From the NCBI GenBank assembly GCA_018267795.1, contig JAFDXS010000121.1:1-7027 (forward strand): a stretch of DNA of 7,027 bases. The letters are read 5' to 3'. The position numbers and the translations under genes were made by a program. The DNA is from Bacteroidota bacterium. Lineage in GTDB: Bacteria > Bacteroidota > Bacteroidia > Chitinophagales > Chitinophagaceae. Of the stretch, positions 1 through 6,208 are shown piece by piece. Positions within the stretch are counted from its first letter, which is position 1, and the number at the start of each line of letters is the position of its first letter. The notes under the pieces are model-generated. The model saw only the letters and a list, made by a program, of their open reading frames with translations. It searched no databases and was not told where the DNA came from.

Positions 1-158
1 CAGGTATGGCAACCGTAAACGAAAAGGCCAGCCTTACTGAAAAACTTATTTCTTATACGCAAGGCTATAAGCAACTCGCGATCTATGCTCTTATAGCAGG
101 TGTTGTATTGCTGGTCATTTCACCGTTGGTGCGCAAGCTCATGCATGAAGTACACTAA
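1..158 (+). CDS. C-terminal end of a membrane transporter, probably POT/PTR-family peptide MFS transporter (partial)
   Basis: The gene is cut by the left edge; reading from base 3, the last 51 codons end at TAA 156-158. The visible tail has a short polar stretch (NEKASLTEKLISYTQGYKQL), one hydrophobic helix (LAIYALIAGVVLLVISPLV) and a short basic cytoplasmic end (RKLMHEVH). A last helix ending in a 'SPxxxKLMH' tail is what I recall from proton-coupled oligopeptide transporters (POT/PTR2) of Bacteroidota, which import di- and tripeptides across the inner membrane. The membrane helix is seen directly; the family call rests on this short tail only, and another MFS transporter is possible. The gene converges on the repeat-protein gene, with a hairpin terminator 21 nt after the stop. 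Confidence 0.6.
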   Translation, partial: GMATVNEKASLTEKLISYTQGYKQLAIYALIAGVVLLVISPLVRKLMHEVH

Positions 159-179
159 AATATTCAAATAGCGATAAAT

Positions 180-208
180 GAAAGCGCCTCAATTTTTGAG
201 GCGCTTTC
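180..208. terminator. Bidirectional intrinsic terminator between convergent genes
   Basis: A perfect 13-bp inverted repeat (GAAAGCGCCTCAA at 180-192 against TTGAGGCGCTTTC at 196-208) closes a 3-nt loop. The core is GC-rich and both ends carry A/T runs, so an RNA from either strand ends in a T-containing tract. It lies 21 nt after the transporter stop and 2 nt beyond the stop of the minus-strand repeat-protein gene, the expected place for a shared terminator. The T tract is short on both sides (CTTTCGTTT and CTTTCATTT), so efficiency is uncertain. Confidence 0.85.
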
Positions 209-210
209 GT

Positions 211-567
211 TTAATCCATAAGGTATTGCTTGCTTTTATGCTGCCACCCGGCATCGCTTTGGTATTTCGTGAAATAGATTACCAGGTCAGCATCGCTCTT
301 ATAGTCTGTAAAATATATTTTCTTTTTTGCATCACTTTTATATTCGGTAAAGTACCACATGCCGTTATTGCCATCTGCATCGCTTTTGTATGATGTTTTA
401 TACACTACCAGGTCTGCATCGCTTTTGTATTTGCTGACAAATACTTTTACATCTGCATCACTCTTATATTCTGTTGAATAAACTAACTGTGCCTGGCATT
501 GGGTAGCTGCTAACATGCCAAATAAACACAGGGCAAAGGTTGTTATGCGTTTTCTTTGCATTACCAT
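211..567 (-). CDS. Small secreted YKSDAD-repeat protein (DUF6150-like)
   Basis: This 118-residue protein has a signal peptide (basic MVMQRKR, hydrophobic core at residues 9-21, probable cleavage near residues 26-28 after QCQA/Q). Cys24 is not in a good lipobox, so a soluble exported protein is favoured over a lipoprotein. The mature part is six tandem units, each a short strand of alternating hydrophobic residues (VKVFVSKY, LVVYKTSY, KKIYFTDY, LVIYFTKY) followed by SDAD or a variant. The YKSDA motifs start at residues 34, 47, 60, 76, 89 and 102 (the last is YQSDA), and the protein ends GWQHKSKQYLMD. I recall this pattern as DUF6150, common in Bacteroidota and without known function; the family name is from memory. 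The alternating pattern suggests a small repeated beta structure (inference). The start may be Met1 or Met3; there is no Shine-Dalgarno. A weak -7-like TAAATTCG lies at 609-602 on this strand. It is divergent from ispD, with 48 nt between starts. Confidence 0.85.
   Translation of the reverse strand: MVMQRKRITTFALCLFGMLAATQCQAQLVYSTEYKSDADVKVFVSKYKSDADLVVYKTSYKSDADGNNGMWYFTEYKSDAKKKIYFTDYKSDADLVIYFTKYQSDAGWQHKSKQYLMD
251..493 (-). repeat. Six coding tandem repeats, 39-nt period with one 48-nt unit
   Basis: On the + strand the word GCATC(G/A)CT starts at 251, 290, 329, 377, 416 and 455, giving steps of 39, 39, 48, 39 and 39 nt. Read on the minus strand each unit encodes Y(K/Q)SDA plus a beta-like stretch. 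The single long unit carries a 3-residue insertion (around GNNG). The copies use different synonymous codons (TAC AAA AGC GAT, TAT AAG AGT GAT, TAT AAA AGT GAT, TAT AAG AGC GAT), so the repeat is old and conserved as protein rather than recently duplicated DNA. Confidence 0.9.
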
Positions 568-615
568 AGGAAAGGTGTTTTTTTGTGGGTTGATAATACT
601 TCGAATTTACAGAAT

Positions 616-1305
616 ATGAGCTATACTGAAAAATATGCGGTACTGGTGGCAGGGGGTAAAGGCGTACGTATGGGTACTGCAGTGCCAAAGCAGTTTCTTC
701 CTTTAATGGATAAGCCTATATTGTATCATACTATCACGGCGTTTATAACAGCTTTCCCTGATGTACAGCTCATATTGGTACTGCCGCAAGACCAGATCAG
801 TTATGCTCAAATGGTATTACAGTCATTTCCTGAACGTTTGGACATTACAGTAGTAAGCGGCGGTGAAACCCGTTTTCATAGTGTGCAAAATGGCCTGAAG
901 GCGGTGGGGGAAAATAGTATTGTATTTGTGCATGATGGTGTACGTCCGCTGGTTTCTGCTGACTTAATTCAGCGTTGCTATCACCAGGCCGTGGATAAGG
1001 GCAGTGCTATACCCGCAGTTGCTGTAACCGATAGCATGCGCATAATAGAAGACGACGATAGCCGCCCGATAGACCGGGAGTATATGCGCATAATACAAAC
1101 ACCGCAAACCTTTCGTTCTGATATTATTGTTCCTGCGTTTCAACAGCAATATCAGAGCTCTTTTACCGATGAAGCTACAGTAGTAGAGAGCTATGGCACT
1201 AATATCTACCTTATAGATGGTGAGCGAAGTAATATAAAGGTTACTACACCCGAGGATATGGTAATAGCAGAAGCATTAATAAAAGACAGGATGCAAAATG
1301 CGTAA
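616..1305 (+). CDS. ispD: 2-C-methyl-D-erythritol 4-phosphate cytidylyltransferase
   Basis: IspD joins CTP and 2-C-methyl-D-erythritol 4-phosphate to make CDP-ME, the third step of the non-mevalonate (MEP) isoprenoid pathway in the cytosol. The 229-residue length is normal. Family motifs are all present: the nucleotide-binding loop VAGGKGVRMG (residues 11-20) followed by PKQF (24-27), SGGETRFHSVQNGL (81-94), VHDGVRP (105-111), IQTPQTF (160-166), TDEA (184-187) and NIKVTTPED (206-214), whose Lys208 matches the substrate-binding lysine near the C-terminus. The ATG at 616 is chosen because MSYTEKYAVLVAGG begins where the family begins. The reading frame stays open upstream to an ATG at 556, but that would add 20 unrelated residues and overlap the start of the divergent gene. 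No Shine-Dalgarno is seen. The next gene overlaps the last 8 nt. Confidence 0.95.
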   Translation: MSYTEKYAVLVAGGKGVRMGTAVPKQFLPLMDKPILYHTITAFITAFPDVQLILVLPQDQISYAQMVLQSFPERLDITVVSGGETRFHSVQNGLKAVGENSIVFVHDGVRPLVSADLIQRCYHQAVDKGSAIPAVAVTDSMRIIEDDDSRPIDREYMRIIQTPQTFRSDIIVPAFQQQYQSSFTDEATVVESYGTNIYLIDGERSNIKVTTPEDMVIAEALIKDRMQNA

Positions 1306-2215
1306 GCATTGGTTCGTAATATTCTTTTTAGCTTATAGTCTGCAGACTGCTGCGCAAAACGCAGATACCAGTATTTTTAAGTATCCCATTCAGATGGATT
1401 CTGTAACGGTAGTGGCGGCGCGTGGCGGCTGGGATGTTGCAGGCTTCATCAGGCGTGTGCAGAATGATACTACTTTTTATAAGGCTTTTCGAGCGCTGCA
1501 CCTGGTGTCATTTACGGCAACCAATGATATAAAGGTATATGATAAAGAAGGTAAAGTAAAAGCCTCTCTTTACAGTCATACCAGGCAGTCTGTACAGAAT
1601 CGTTGCCGTAGCATGCAGGTAATAGATCAAAAAACAACCGGAGATTTTTATAAGCGCAATGGCGATTACAAGTATTATACTGCAGAATTGTATGCCTACC
1701 TCTTTTTTACAAAGGGCACAGTTTGCAATGAAAACGATATAGTAGCCGGCATGTTGGATGCAAGAGGCAAAGGCCAATTAGAAAAAAACAAAGCAGAGCT
1801 CAAACAGCTCATATTTAATCCGGGCGGTAAAATAAGAGGCGTGCCTTTTATGGGTGACAAAGCTGCTATTTTTGACCCCGAAGTCGCTACGCATTATGAT
1901 TTTAAATTATTGTCAGAAGAATATGATGGGCAGGATTGCTATGTTTTTAAAGCCATTCCTAAAAAGGGCGAAGAAAGCAATGTAGTGTACAATGATCTAA
2001 GCACATGGTTTCGTAAAAACGATTATTCCATAGTTGCCAGGGATTACTCCCTTTCATACAATACCATGTTTTATGATTTTGATGTGCGAATGAAAGTGCG
2101 AACAAGCCAGGTAGGTTCCCGTCTGTTGCCTACCTATATAGAGTATAATGGTAATTGGCACGTATTTACACAAAAGCGGGAGAATGTAAGGTTTATTGCC
2201 ACATTCCACTATTAA
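1298..2215 (+). CDS. Exported protein of unknown function, beta-rich C-terminal half
   Basis: I do not recognise a named family with confidence. The 305-residue product starts with a clear signal peptide (MRKHWFVIFFLAYSLQTAAQ, cleavage near residue 20) and has no other membrane segment, so it is probably periplasmic or outer-membrane associated. After a helical segment (GFIRRVQNDTTFYKAFRAL, 49-67) come many alternating beta-like strands. The C-terminal third (about 198-305: THYDFKLL, CYVFKAIPKK, STWFRKNDYSIVARDY, FDVRMKV, LLPTYIEYNGNW) resembles the strand pattern of LolA/LolB-like or DUF5686-like exported proteins; this is a pattern impression, not a match. Three cysteines lie at 103, 143 and 214. 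Its ATG (1298) sits inside the end of ispD, an 8-nt overlap that suggests translational coupling, with a weak GACAGG ribosome-binding site 7 nt upstream. The functional link to isoprenoid synthesis is unknown. Confidence 0.75.
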   Translation: MRKHWFVIFFLAYSLQTAAQNADTSIFKYPIQMDSVTVVAARGGWDVAGFIRRVQNDTTFYKAFRALHLVSFTATNDIKVYDKEGKVKASLYSHTRQSVQNRCRSMQVIDQKTTGDFYKRNGDYKYYTAELYAYLFFTKGTVCNENDIVAGMLDARGKGQLEKNKAELKQLIFNPGGKIRGVPFMGDKAAIFDPEVATHYDFKLLSEEYDGQDCYVFKAIPKKGEESNVVYNDLSTWFRKNDYSIVARDYSLSYNTMFYDFDVRMKVRTSQVGSRLLPTYIEYNGNWHVFTQKRENVRFIATFHY

Positions 2216-2344
2216 GGTTAAACACGGTAATATTATTTTTTTAATAAAAAAACGTCTTTTACCGGATTAGGTATTAAAAAATTGTATTTTTAATAAATCA
2301 TTGAATAAAAGGGAGAGAGCAAATAATACAGAAATGATTTGCTT

Positions 2345-2587
2345 ATGAATTACAAGAGGGTTGCCATACTTTTTATTTTGTCTTTTTTTATCTGGGTTGA
2401 GGTATTCCTATACCGGGATGTTAAAGAAGAATTGCTAAGCTTAGTGCTTAAGGCTTTTTTTCTTAGCCTGCTCAGCACTGCTGTCATTTCATTTATCTGG
2501 CCACCTGTAAGGCGATGGTACAGGAGAAATTACGATAAAAATTATAAGTACAGCAATTCCAGGGATTTGCCCCGAAAGAAGAAATAG
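2345..2587 (+). CDS. Small two-helix membrane protein, function unknown
   Basis: This 80-residue protein has two hydrophobic helices (about residues 5-22, RVAILFILSFFIWVEVFL, and 30-52, containing LVLKAFFLSLLSTAVISFIW). They are joined by a short charged loop (YRDVKEE), and the protein ends in a strongly basic tail of about 25 residues (RRWYRRNYDKNYKYSNSRDL, then PRKKK). The positive-inside rule predicts both termini in the cytoplasm. I do not recognise the family. The ATG at 2345 is preferred over an in-frame TTG at 2339, which would add only two residues. A purine-rich GGGAGAGAG at 2311-2319 is too far away to be its ribosome-binding site. It lies 43 nt before dnaG on the same strand, in a region that otherwise looks intergenic. 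The composition is coherent for a real membrane protein, but without homologues it stays hypothetical. Confidence 0.6.
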   Translation: MNYKRVAILFILSFFIWVEVFLYRDVKEELLSLVLKAFFLSLLSTAVISFIWPPVRRWYRRNYDKNYKYSNSRDLPRKKK

Positions 2588-2618
2588 GTAGTACAATCTT
2601 CTTGTCTCTGCTTTTTAA

Positions 2619-2626
2619 TAACTTAG
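2619..2626 (+). promoter_or_regulatory. Possible -7 element just upstream of dnaG
   Basis: TAACTTAG matches the Bacteroidota -7 consensus TAnnTTTG except at one position. It ends 4 nt before the dnaG ATG, so initiation a few bases downstream would give a leaderless or almost leaderless mRNA. This would fit the lack of any Shine-Dalgarno at this start. The only -33-like TTG (2602-2604) is 14 nt upstream, shorter than usual, so this is a weak call. Confidence 0.3.
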
Positions 2627-2630
2627 CGCA

Positions 2631-4568
2631 ATGATATCCCCGGGGTCTATACAGGAAGTTTTGAATCGTGCTGATATTATTGATATAGTAGGCCAATTTG
2701 TAAGATTAAAGAAGCGTGGGGCAAATTATATTGCCAACTGCCCGTTCCACAACGAAAAAACGCCATCTTTTTATGTTTCAGGCAGCAAAGGCATATACAA
2801 ATGTTTTGGTTGTGGCAAGGGTGGCAACGTAGTTACATTTATCCAGGACCATGAGAAGTTGTCTTACCCTGAGGCGATACGCTGGCTGGCAGATTACTAC
2901 AAGATAACGCTGGAAGAAACAGAGCGCACGCCGGAACAGCAACAGCAGCAAATGGTGGAAGAGGGCTTGCGTATCCTCAACGATTTTGCAGCACAGTATT
3001 TTCATGAAACTTTATTGGATTCTGAGGAAGGGCAGCTCATAGGCATGTCTTATTTCAAACAGCGTGGGTTTAGAAAAGAGATTATTGAACGGTTTAAGCT
3101 GGGTTATAATCCCGAACATAACGATGCCTTCTTCAAGGCAGCCGCACAAAAAGGCTACAGCGCTGAGTTGCTGGAAAAGGCAGGTCTTGTAAAAAACAGG
3201 ATGGGTACCTACCATGATGTATATCGCGGCCGTGTTATTTTCCCCATCCAAAGCATGACGGGGCGCATCCTTGGCTTTGGTGCGCGTATTTTAAAGAGCA
3301 ATGAGAAAGCTCCTAAATATATAAATACCCCCGAGAATGAGCTTTATATAAAAAGCCGTGTGCTCTACGGTATGTACCAGAGCCGGCAGGCCATTGGCAA
3401 GCAGGATGAGTGTTTCCTGGTAGAGGGTTATACAGATGTGATATCTCTGCACCAGGGTGGCGTGGAAAATGTTGTGGCCAGTAGTGGTACTTCCCTTACC
3501 GAAGACCAGCTACGGCTCATAGGTCAGCTAACAAAGAACCTTACAATACTGTATGATGGTGATGCTGCAGGTGTAAAGGCGGCATTGCGTGGCCTCGATA
3601 TGGCCTTAGGTCAAAGCTTTAATGTGCAGCTTGTATTGCTGCCGGAAGGTGAAGACCCTGATAGCTATGTACAGAAATCAGGCGCAGCCAAATTTCATGA
3701 GTATGTAAAAGGCCATAAACGTGATGTTATTGGTTTCAGGCTGGAGGTAGGTTTAAGGGAAGCAGGCTCTGATCCCGTGAAGCGCTCAAAGCTGGTAAAT
3801 GAGATAGCAGAAAGCATTTCCCGCATTAATAAAGCAGAAGATTTTTCGCTGCAAAGCTATTATATACGCGAGGCATCCTCGAAGCTGGGTGTTGAAGAGG
3901 CAGGACTTATAAACCTGGTCAATAAATTCATAAGGGAAAAAATAGAGCAGGACCGCAGGCATACCCGCAAAGATGAAGTGTTGCCGGAAGCGGAAGTATT
4001 GTCCTCGCCTGAGCCGGAAGTACAAACAAAAAATACAGATGAAGACCAGGAATGGCATTTGGTACGTGTACTTGTAGAAAATGGCAGCCAGCCTTATGAA
4101 GGATATACTAATGTGGCCGCACTAGTTATAGACCGTGTAGATCCGGCCCTGCTGGAAAATGCAATGGTACGCCGCATCTTTAATAGCTATTATGAATATC
4201 TGAACACAAACGGAGTAAATCCGGAAATTAGTTACTTTATTAATTATCCGGATGCCACTATCCAGCAGCGCATGGCATCTCTGCTCCAGACGCGTGACGA
4301 GATAAGCCACAACTGGAAGGATATATATGGCATAGAAACGCTGCATGAAGTAGCAGGATATCTGAGTGATGTAGATAGTACGCTTTCCTACTTCGAGTTT
4401 AAGAAAATACTTATCATGCAGGAATTGCTTACCAAGAAGATATTGGAAGAAAAAGACCCTGTACGGCAAACATTACTGCAAAAAAAATACATAGAGCTGA
4501 AGCAAACAGAGCGTGATATAGTAAAGAAGCACGGTACTGTTACTTTTAAGGTAGGCAGAATAAGGTAG
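2631..4568 (+). CDS. dnaG: DNA primase
   Basis: DnaG makes the RNA primers for the replication fork and acts with the DnaB helicase. The 645-residue length is normal for the family. Domains in order: a CHC2-type zinc-binding domain (residues ~1-100) with Cys37, His40, Cys58 and Cys61 in CPFH and CFGC; the N-terminal half of the polymerase core with RGRVIFPI (199-206) and GFGARIL (215-221); the TOPRIM metal-binding core with VEGYTD (264-269, Glu265), SSGTSLT (284-290), YDGDAAG (308-314, Asp309 and Asp311) and EGEDPDSYV (339-347); then a charged linker (about 436-475) and a helical C-terminal region (about 475-645), which in the family binds DnaB. The C-terminal part is poorly conserved and its role here is inferred from position. 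The start MISPGSIQEVLNRADIIDIV matches the usual N-terminus. ruvX follows after 28 nt. Confidence 0.97.
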   Translation: MISPGSIQEVLNRADIIDIVGQFVRLKKRGANYIANCPFHNEKTPSFYVSGSKGIYKCFGCGKGGNVVTFIQDHEKLSYPEAIRWLADYYKITLEETERTPEQQQQQMVEEGLRILNDFAAQYFHETLLDSEEGQLIGMSYFKQRGFRKEIIERFKLGYNPEHNDAFFKAAAQKGYSAELLEKAGLVKNRMGTYHDVYRGRVIFPIQSMTGRILGFGARILKSNEKAPKYINTPENELYIKSRVLYGMYQSRQAIGKQDECFLVEGYTDVISLHQGGVENVVASSGTSLTEDQLRLIGQLTKNLTILYDGDAAGVKAALRGLDMALGQSFNVQLVLLPEGEDPDSYVQKSGAAKFHEYVKGHKRDVIGFRLEVGLREAGSDPVKRSKLVNEIAESISRINKAEDFSLQSYYIREASSKLGVEEAGLINLVNKFIREKIEQDRRHTRKDEVLPEAEVLSSPEPEVQTKNTDEDQEWHLVRVLVENGSQPYEGYTNVAALVIDRVDPALLENAMVRRIFNSYYEYLNTNGVNPEISYFINYPDATIQQRMASLLQTRDEISHNWKDIYGIETLHEVAGYLSDVDSTLSYFEFKKILIMQELLTKKILEEKDPVRQTLLQKKYIELKQTERDIVKKHGTVTFKVGRIR

Positions 4569-4596
4569 CTTTTATTAAAACTAAACTTCAGGAAAA

Positions 4597-5010
4597 TTGG
4601 CACGTGTATTAGCATTAGATTTTGGTAAAAAGAGAACAGGTATAGCTGTTACAGATCCCCTACAAATTATTGCTACAGCCCTCACTACAGTCGATTCAAA
4701 TGAACTGATTGGCTTTCTGAAAAAATATATGCAGCAGGAGCAGGTAGAAAAAATACTCATAGGTTACCCCTTGAATTTTGATGATTCCCCCACGGATGCT
4801 ACACCTTTGGTTGAGAAGTTTATTATAAAATTTTCAAATGTTTTCCCCGGCTTCCCTGTTGAAAAGATGGATGAGCGACTTACCTCAAAACTCGCTTCCC
4901 AGTCCATATCCGGCATGGGATTGAAGAAGAAAGACCGGGAGAAAAAAGAGTTGATAGATGCAGTAAGCGCTGTGATAATGTTGCAGGAATACCTTGAAAG
5001 CCGCTCGTAA
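4597..5010 (+). CDS. ruvX: RuvX/YqgF-family nuclease (putative Holliday junction resolvase)
   Basis: The YqgF/RuvX family has an RNase H-like fold. It is annotated as a Holliday junction resolvase, while the E. coli member is linked to 16S rRNA 5'-end maturation. The product is 137 residues, the usual size. Conserved acidic residues sit in the expected places: Asp8 in LALDFGKKRTGIAV, Glu93 in DERLTS (92-97) and Asp121 in DAVSA (121-125), plus IGYPLN (55-60). The start is TTG at 4597: an in-frame TAA at 4582-4584 blocks any upstream start, and the next Met is residue 45, beyond the first catalytic residue. AGGA at 4590-4593 is Shine-Dalgarno-like but very close (3 nt). It lies between dnaG (28 nt gap) and def (39 nt gap). 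Confidence 0.95.
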   Translation: MARVLALDFGKKRTGIAVTDPLQIIATALTTVDSNELIGFLKKYMQQEQVEKILIGYPLNFDDSPTDATPLVEKFIIKFSNVFPGFPVEKMDERLTSKLASQSISGMGLKKKDREKKELIDAVSAVIMLQEYLESRS

Positions 5011-5022
5011 TACGTATCTTTG
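4993..5022 (+). promoter_or_regulatory. Bacteroidota-type promoter for def
   Basis: TATCTTTG at 5015-5022 is an exact match to the Bacteroidota -7 consensus TAnnTTTG. A -33-like CTTG (4993-4996) lies 18 nt upstream, inside the end of ruvX. The predicted start of transcription is a few bases after 5022, leaving a leader of about 20-25 nt before the def ATG at 5050. It could drive def and the following sigma and anti-sigma genes independently of dnaG-ruvX. It is called from motif and spacing only. Confidence 0.6.
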
Positions 5023-5049
5023 CAATCCTGATTTAAAATAGATTGTTTT

Positions 5050-5628
5050 ATGATCTTACCGATTGTAGCATATGGCCACCCGGTGTTAAGAAAAGAATGT
5101 GAAGATATTACTGCCAACTATCCGGAGCTGAAGAAGTTCATCGCCGATATGTGGGAGACTATGTATAACAGCAATGGGGTGGGAATTGCCGCGCCCCAGG
5201 TGAACAAACCCATTCGTTTATTTGTTATTGATACAGTACAGATAGTAGAGAACTTTGACGATGAAGACAAAAGAAAGTATCCTAATGAAAAGCCGGTAAA
5301 ACAGGTATTCATCAATGCGCATAAAGTAGATGAAAGCGGTAAGCCATGGCCTTATAATGAAGGTTGCCTGAGCATACCAAAGGTGAGAGAAGATATCAGT
5401 CGTGCTGAGAAAGTAGTGCTTCGCTACATGGATGAAGAGTTTAAAGAGCACGAAGCAGAGTTTGATGGTATTACTGCAAGGGTTATTTTGCATGAATACG
5501 ACCATATAGATGGCAAGCTTTTTATAGATTATTTACCCCAGCTAAAGCGCAGGCTTATTAAGAAAAAGCTGGATGATATAAGCTCGGGAAAGGTAAAAGT
5601 GGATTACAAAATGCTTTTTCCAAAATAA
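5050..5628 (+). CDS. def: Peptide deformylase
   Basis: Def removes the formyl group from the N-terminal methionine of new proteins at the ribosome exit and is a metal-dependent, essential enzyme. The product is 192 residues. All three signature motifs are intact: motif 1 GVGIAAPQV (43-51), motif 2 EGCLSIP (104-110) with metal ligand Cys106, and motif 3 HEYDH (148-152) with ligands His148 and His152 and catalytic Glu149. The insertion between motifs 1 and 2 (about 62-84, ENFDDEDKRKYPNEKPVKQ) is longer than in E. coli Def and, as I recall, is typical of Bacteroidota enzymes. The ATG at 5050 gives the normal MILPIVAYGHPVLR start. It has its own predicted promoter, and the sigma-factor gene begins 26 nt downstream. 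Confidence 0.97.
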   Translation: MILPIVAYGHPVLRKECEDITANYPELKKFIADMWETMYNSNGVGIAAPQVNKPIRLFVIDTVQIVENFDDEDKRKYPNEKPVKQVFINAHKVDESGKPWPYNEGCLSIPKVREDISRAEKVVLRYMDEEFKEHEAEFDGITARVILHEYDHIDGKLFIDYLPQLKRRLIKKKLDDISSGKVKVDYKMLFPK

Positions 5629-5654
5629 ACGTATTTTTAAGAATTAATTATTCA

Positions 5655-6200
5655 TTGCCTACAGCCACCATATATAGCGAAGAGGAGTTGGTACAACTGC
5701 TGAAACTGCAAAGCAGGGATGCATTTAATTATCTCTATCAGCATTATGCCGCTACGCTGTATGGTATCATCACAAAAGTTGTTTACGACGAGCAAACCGC
5801 TCAGGACGTGCTCCAGGAGGTGTTTGTGAAAATCTGGAATAATATTGGTCAATTCGATCCTGCCAAGGGTCGGATTTATACATGGATGATAAATATCTCC
5901 CGGAATGCAGCTATTGATAAACTGCGCTCGAAGGGAGAAATTATGAAGGGCAAAATCCATTCAGGCGAGGATATCGTAAATAATGTGCAGAAGGGAATGA
6001 AGACAGAACAGTCTACAGATACGATAGGATTGCGCAAGATGGTTGGAGAGCTGAAACCTGAATATCAGACAATCGTGGAACTTGCCTATTTCAAAGGTTT
6101 TACATTAGACGAAATTTCGAAAAAACTGGAAATACCGCTCGGGACGGTAAAAACCCGTATGCGGCATGCCCTTAAATTGTTAAGAGAACATTTTAGCTGA
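5655..6200 (+). CDS. ECF-type sigma-70 family RNA polymerase sigma factor
   Basis: This 181-residue protein has only the two regions of an extracytoplasmic-function sigma factor. Region 2 (about 22-95) contains AFNYLYQHYAATLYGII, the core-binding/-10 segment DVLQEVFVKIWNN (51-63) and GRIYTWMINISRNAAIDKLR (72-91). Region 4 (about 125-178) contains LKPEYQTIVELAYFKGFT and the helix-turn-helix LDEISKKLEIPLGTVKTRMR (151-170). A variable linker (about 95-124) joins them. It directs RNA polymerase to a regulon that cannot be read from here. The start is TTG at 5655, where family similarity starts. The frame is open upstream into def with no ATG in the gap, and ATT at 5643 is a less likely alternative. 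There is no Shine-Dalgarno. The anti-sigma gene follows after 8 nt. The pairing with an RskA-like partner suggests a SigK-like group (inference). Confidence 0.93.
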   Translation: MPTATIYSEEELVQLLKLQSRDAFNYLYQHYAATLYGIITKVVYDEQTAQDVLQEVFVKIWNNIGQFDPAKGRIYTWMINISRNAAIDKLRSKGEIMKGKIHSGEDIVNNVQKGMKTEQSTDTIGLRKMVGELKPEYQTIVELAYFKGFTLDEISKKLEIPLGTVKTRMRHALKLLREHFS

Positions 6201-6208
6201 TAACAGCA

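Noticed and set aside
178..393. Open frame of 71 codons on the + strand opposite the repeat-protein gene
   Set aside because: It begins inside the terminator hairpin and runs antisense to a gene with clear signal peptide and repeats; its hydrophobic look comes from the complement of the repeat codons.
556..615. 20-codon N-terminal extension of ispD from ATG 556
   Set aside because: The extra residues do not match the family, and the extension would overlap the divergent gene's start. ATG 616 gives the normal N-terminus.
1391..1420. MDSVTVVAARGG in the exported protein resembling the start of a TonB-dependent receptor plug
   Set aside because: The protein is only 305 residues with no barrel or carboxypeptidase-like domain; the likeness is short and probably chance.
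2225..2264. AT-rich inverted repeats (CGGTAA...TTACCG, with an inner T7/A7 hairpin) after the exported-protein gene
   Set aside because: The stem is nearly all A/T with an uneven unpaired side, so it is too weak to call a terminator, although some termination here is possible. The rest of the 2216-2344 gap shows no gene.
4566..4573. TAGCTTTT as a possible -7 element for ruvX
   Set aside because: One mismatch to TAnnTTTG and no TTTG-like -33 at proper spacing; such words are expected by chance in AT-rich DNA.
5652..5960. Minus-strand open frame of 102 codons opposite the sigma-factor gene
   Set aside because: It is antisense to a clear ECF sigma factor and has no recognisable domain; it is a shadow frame, like the other long minus-strand frames across dnaG, def and the anti-sigma gene.
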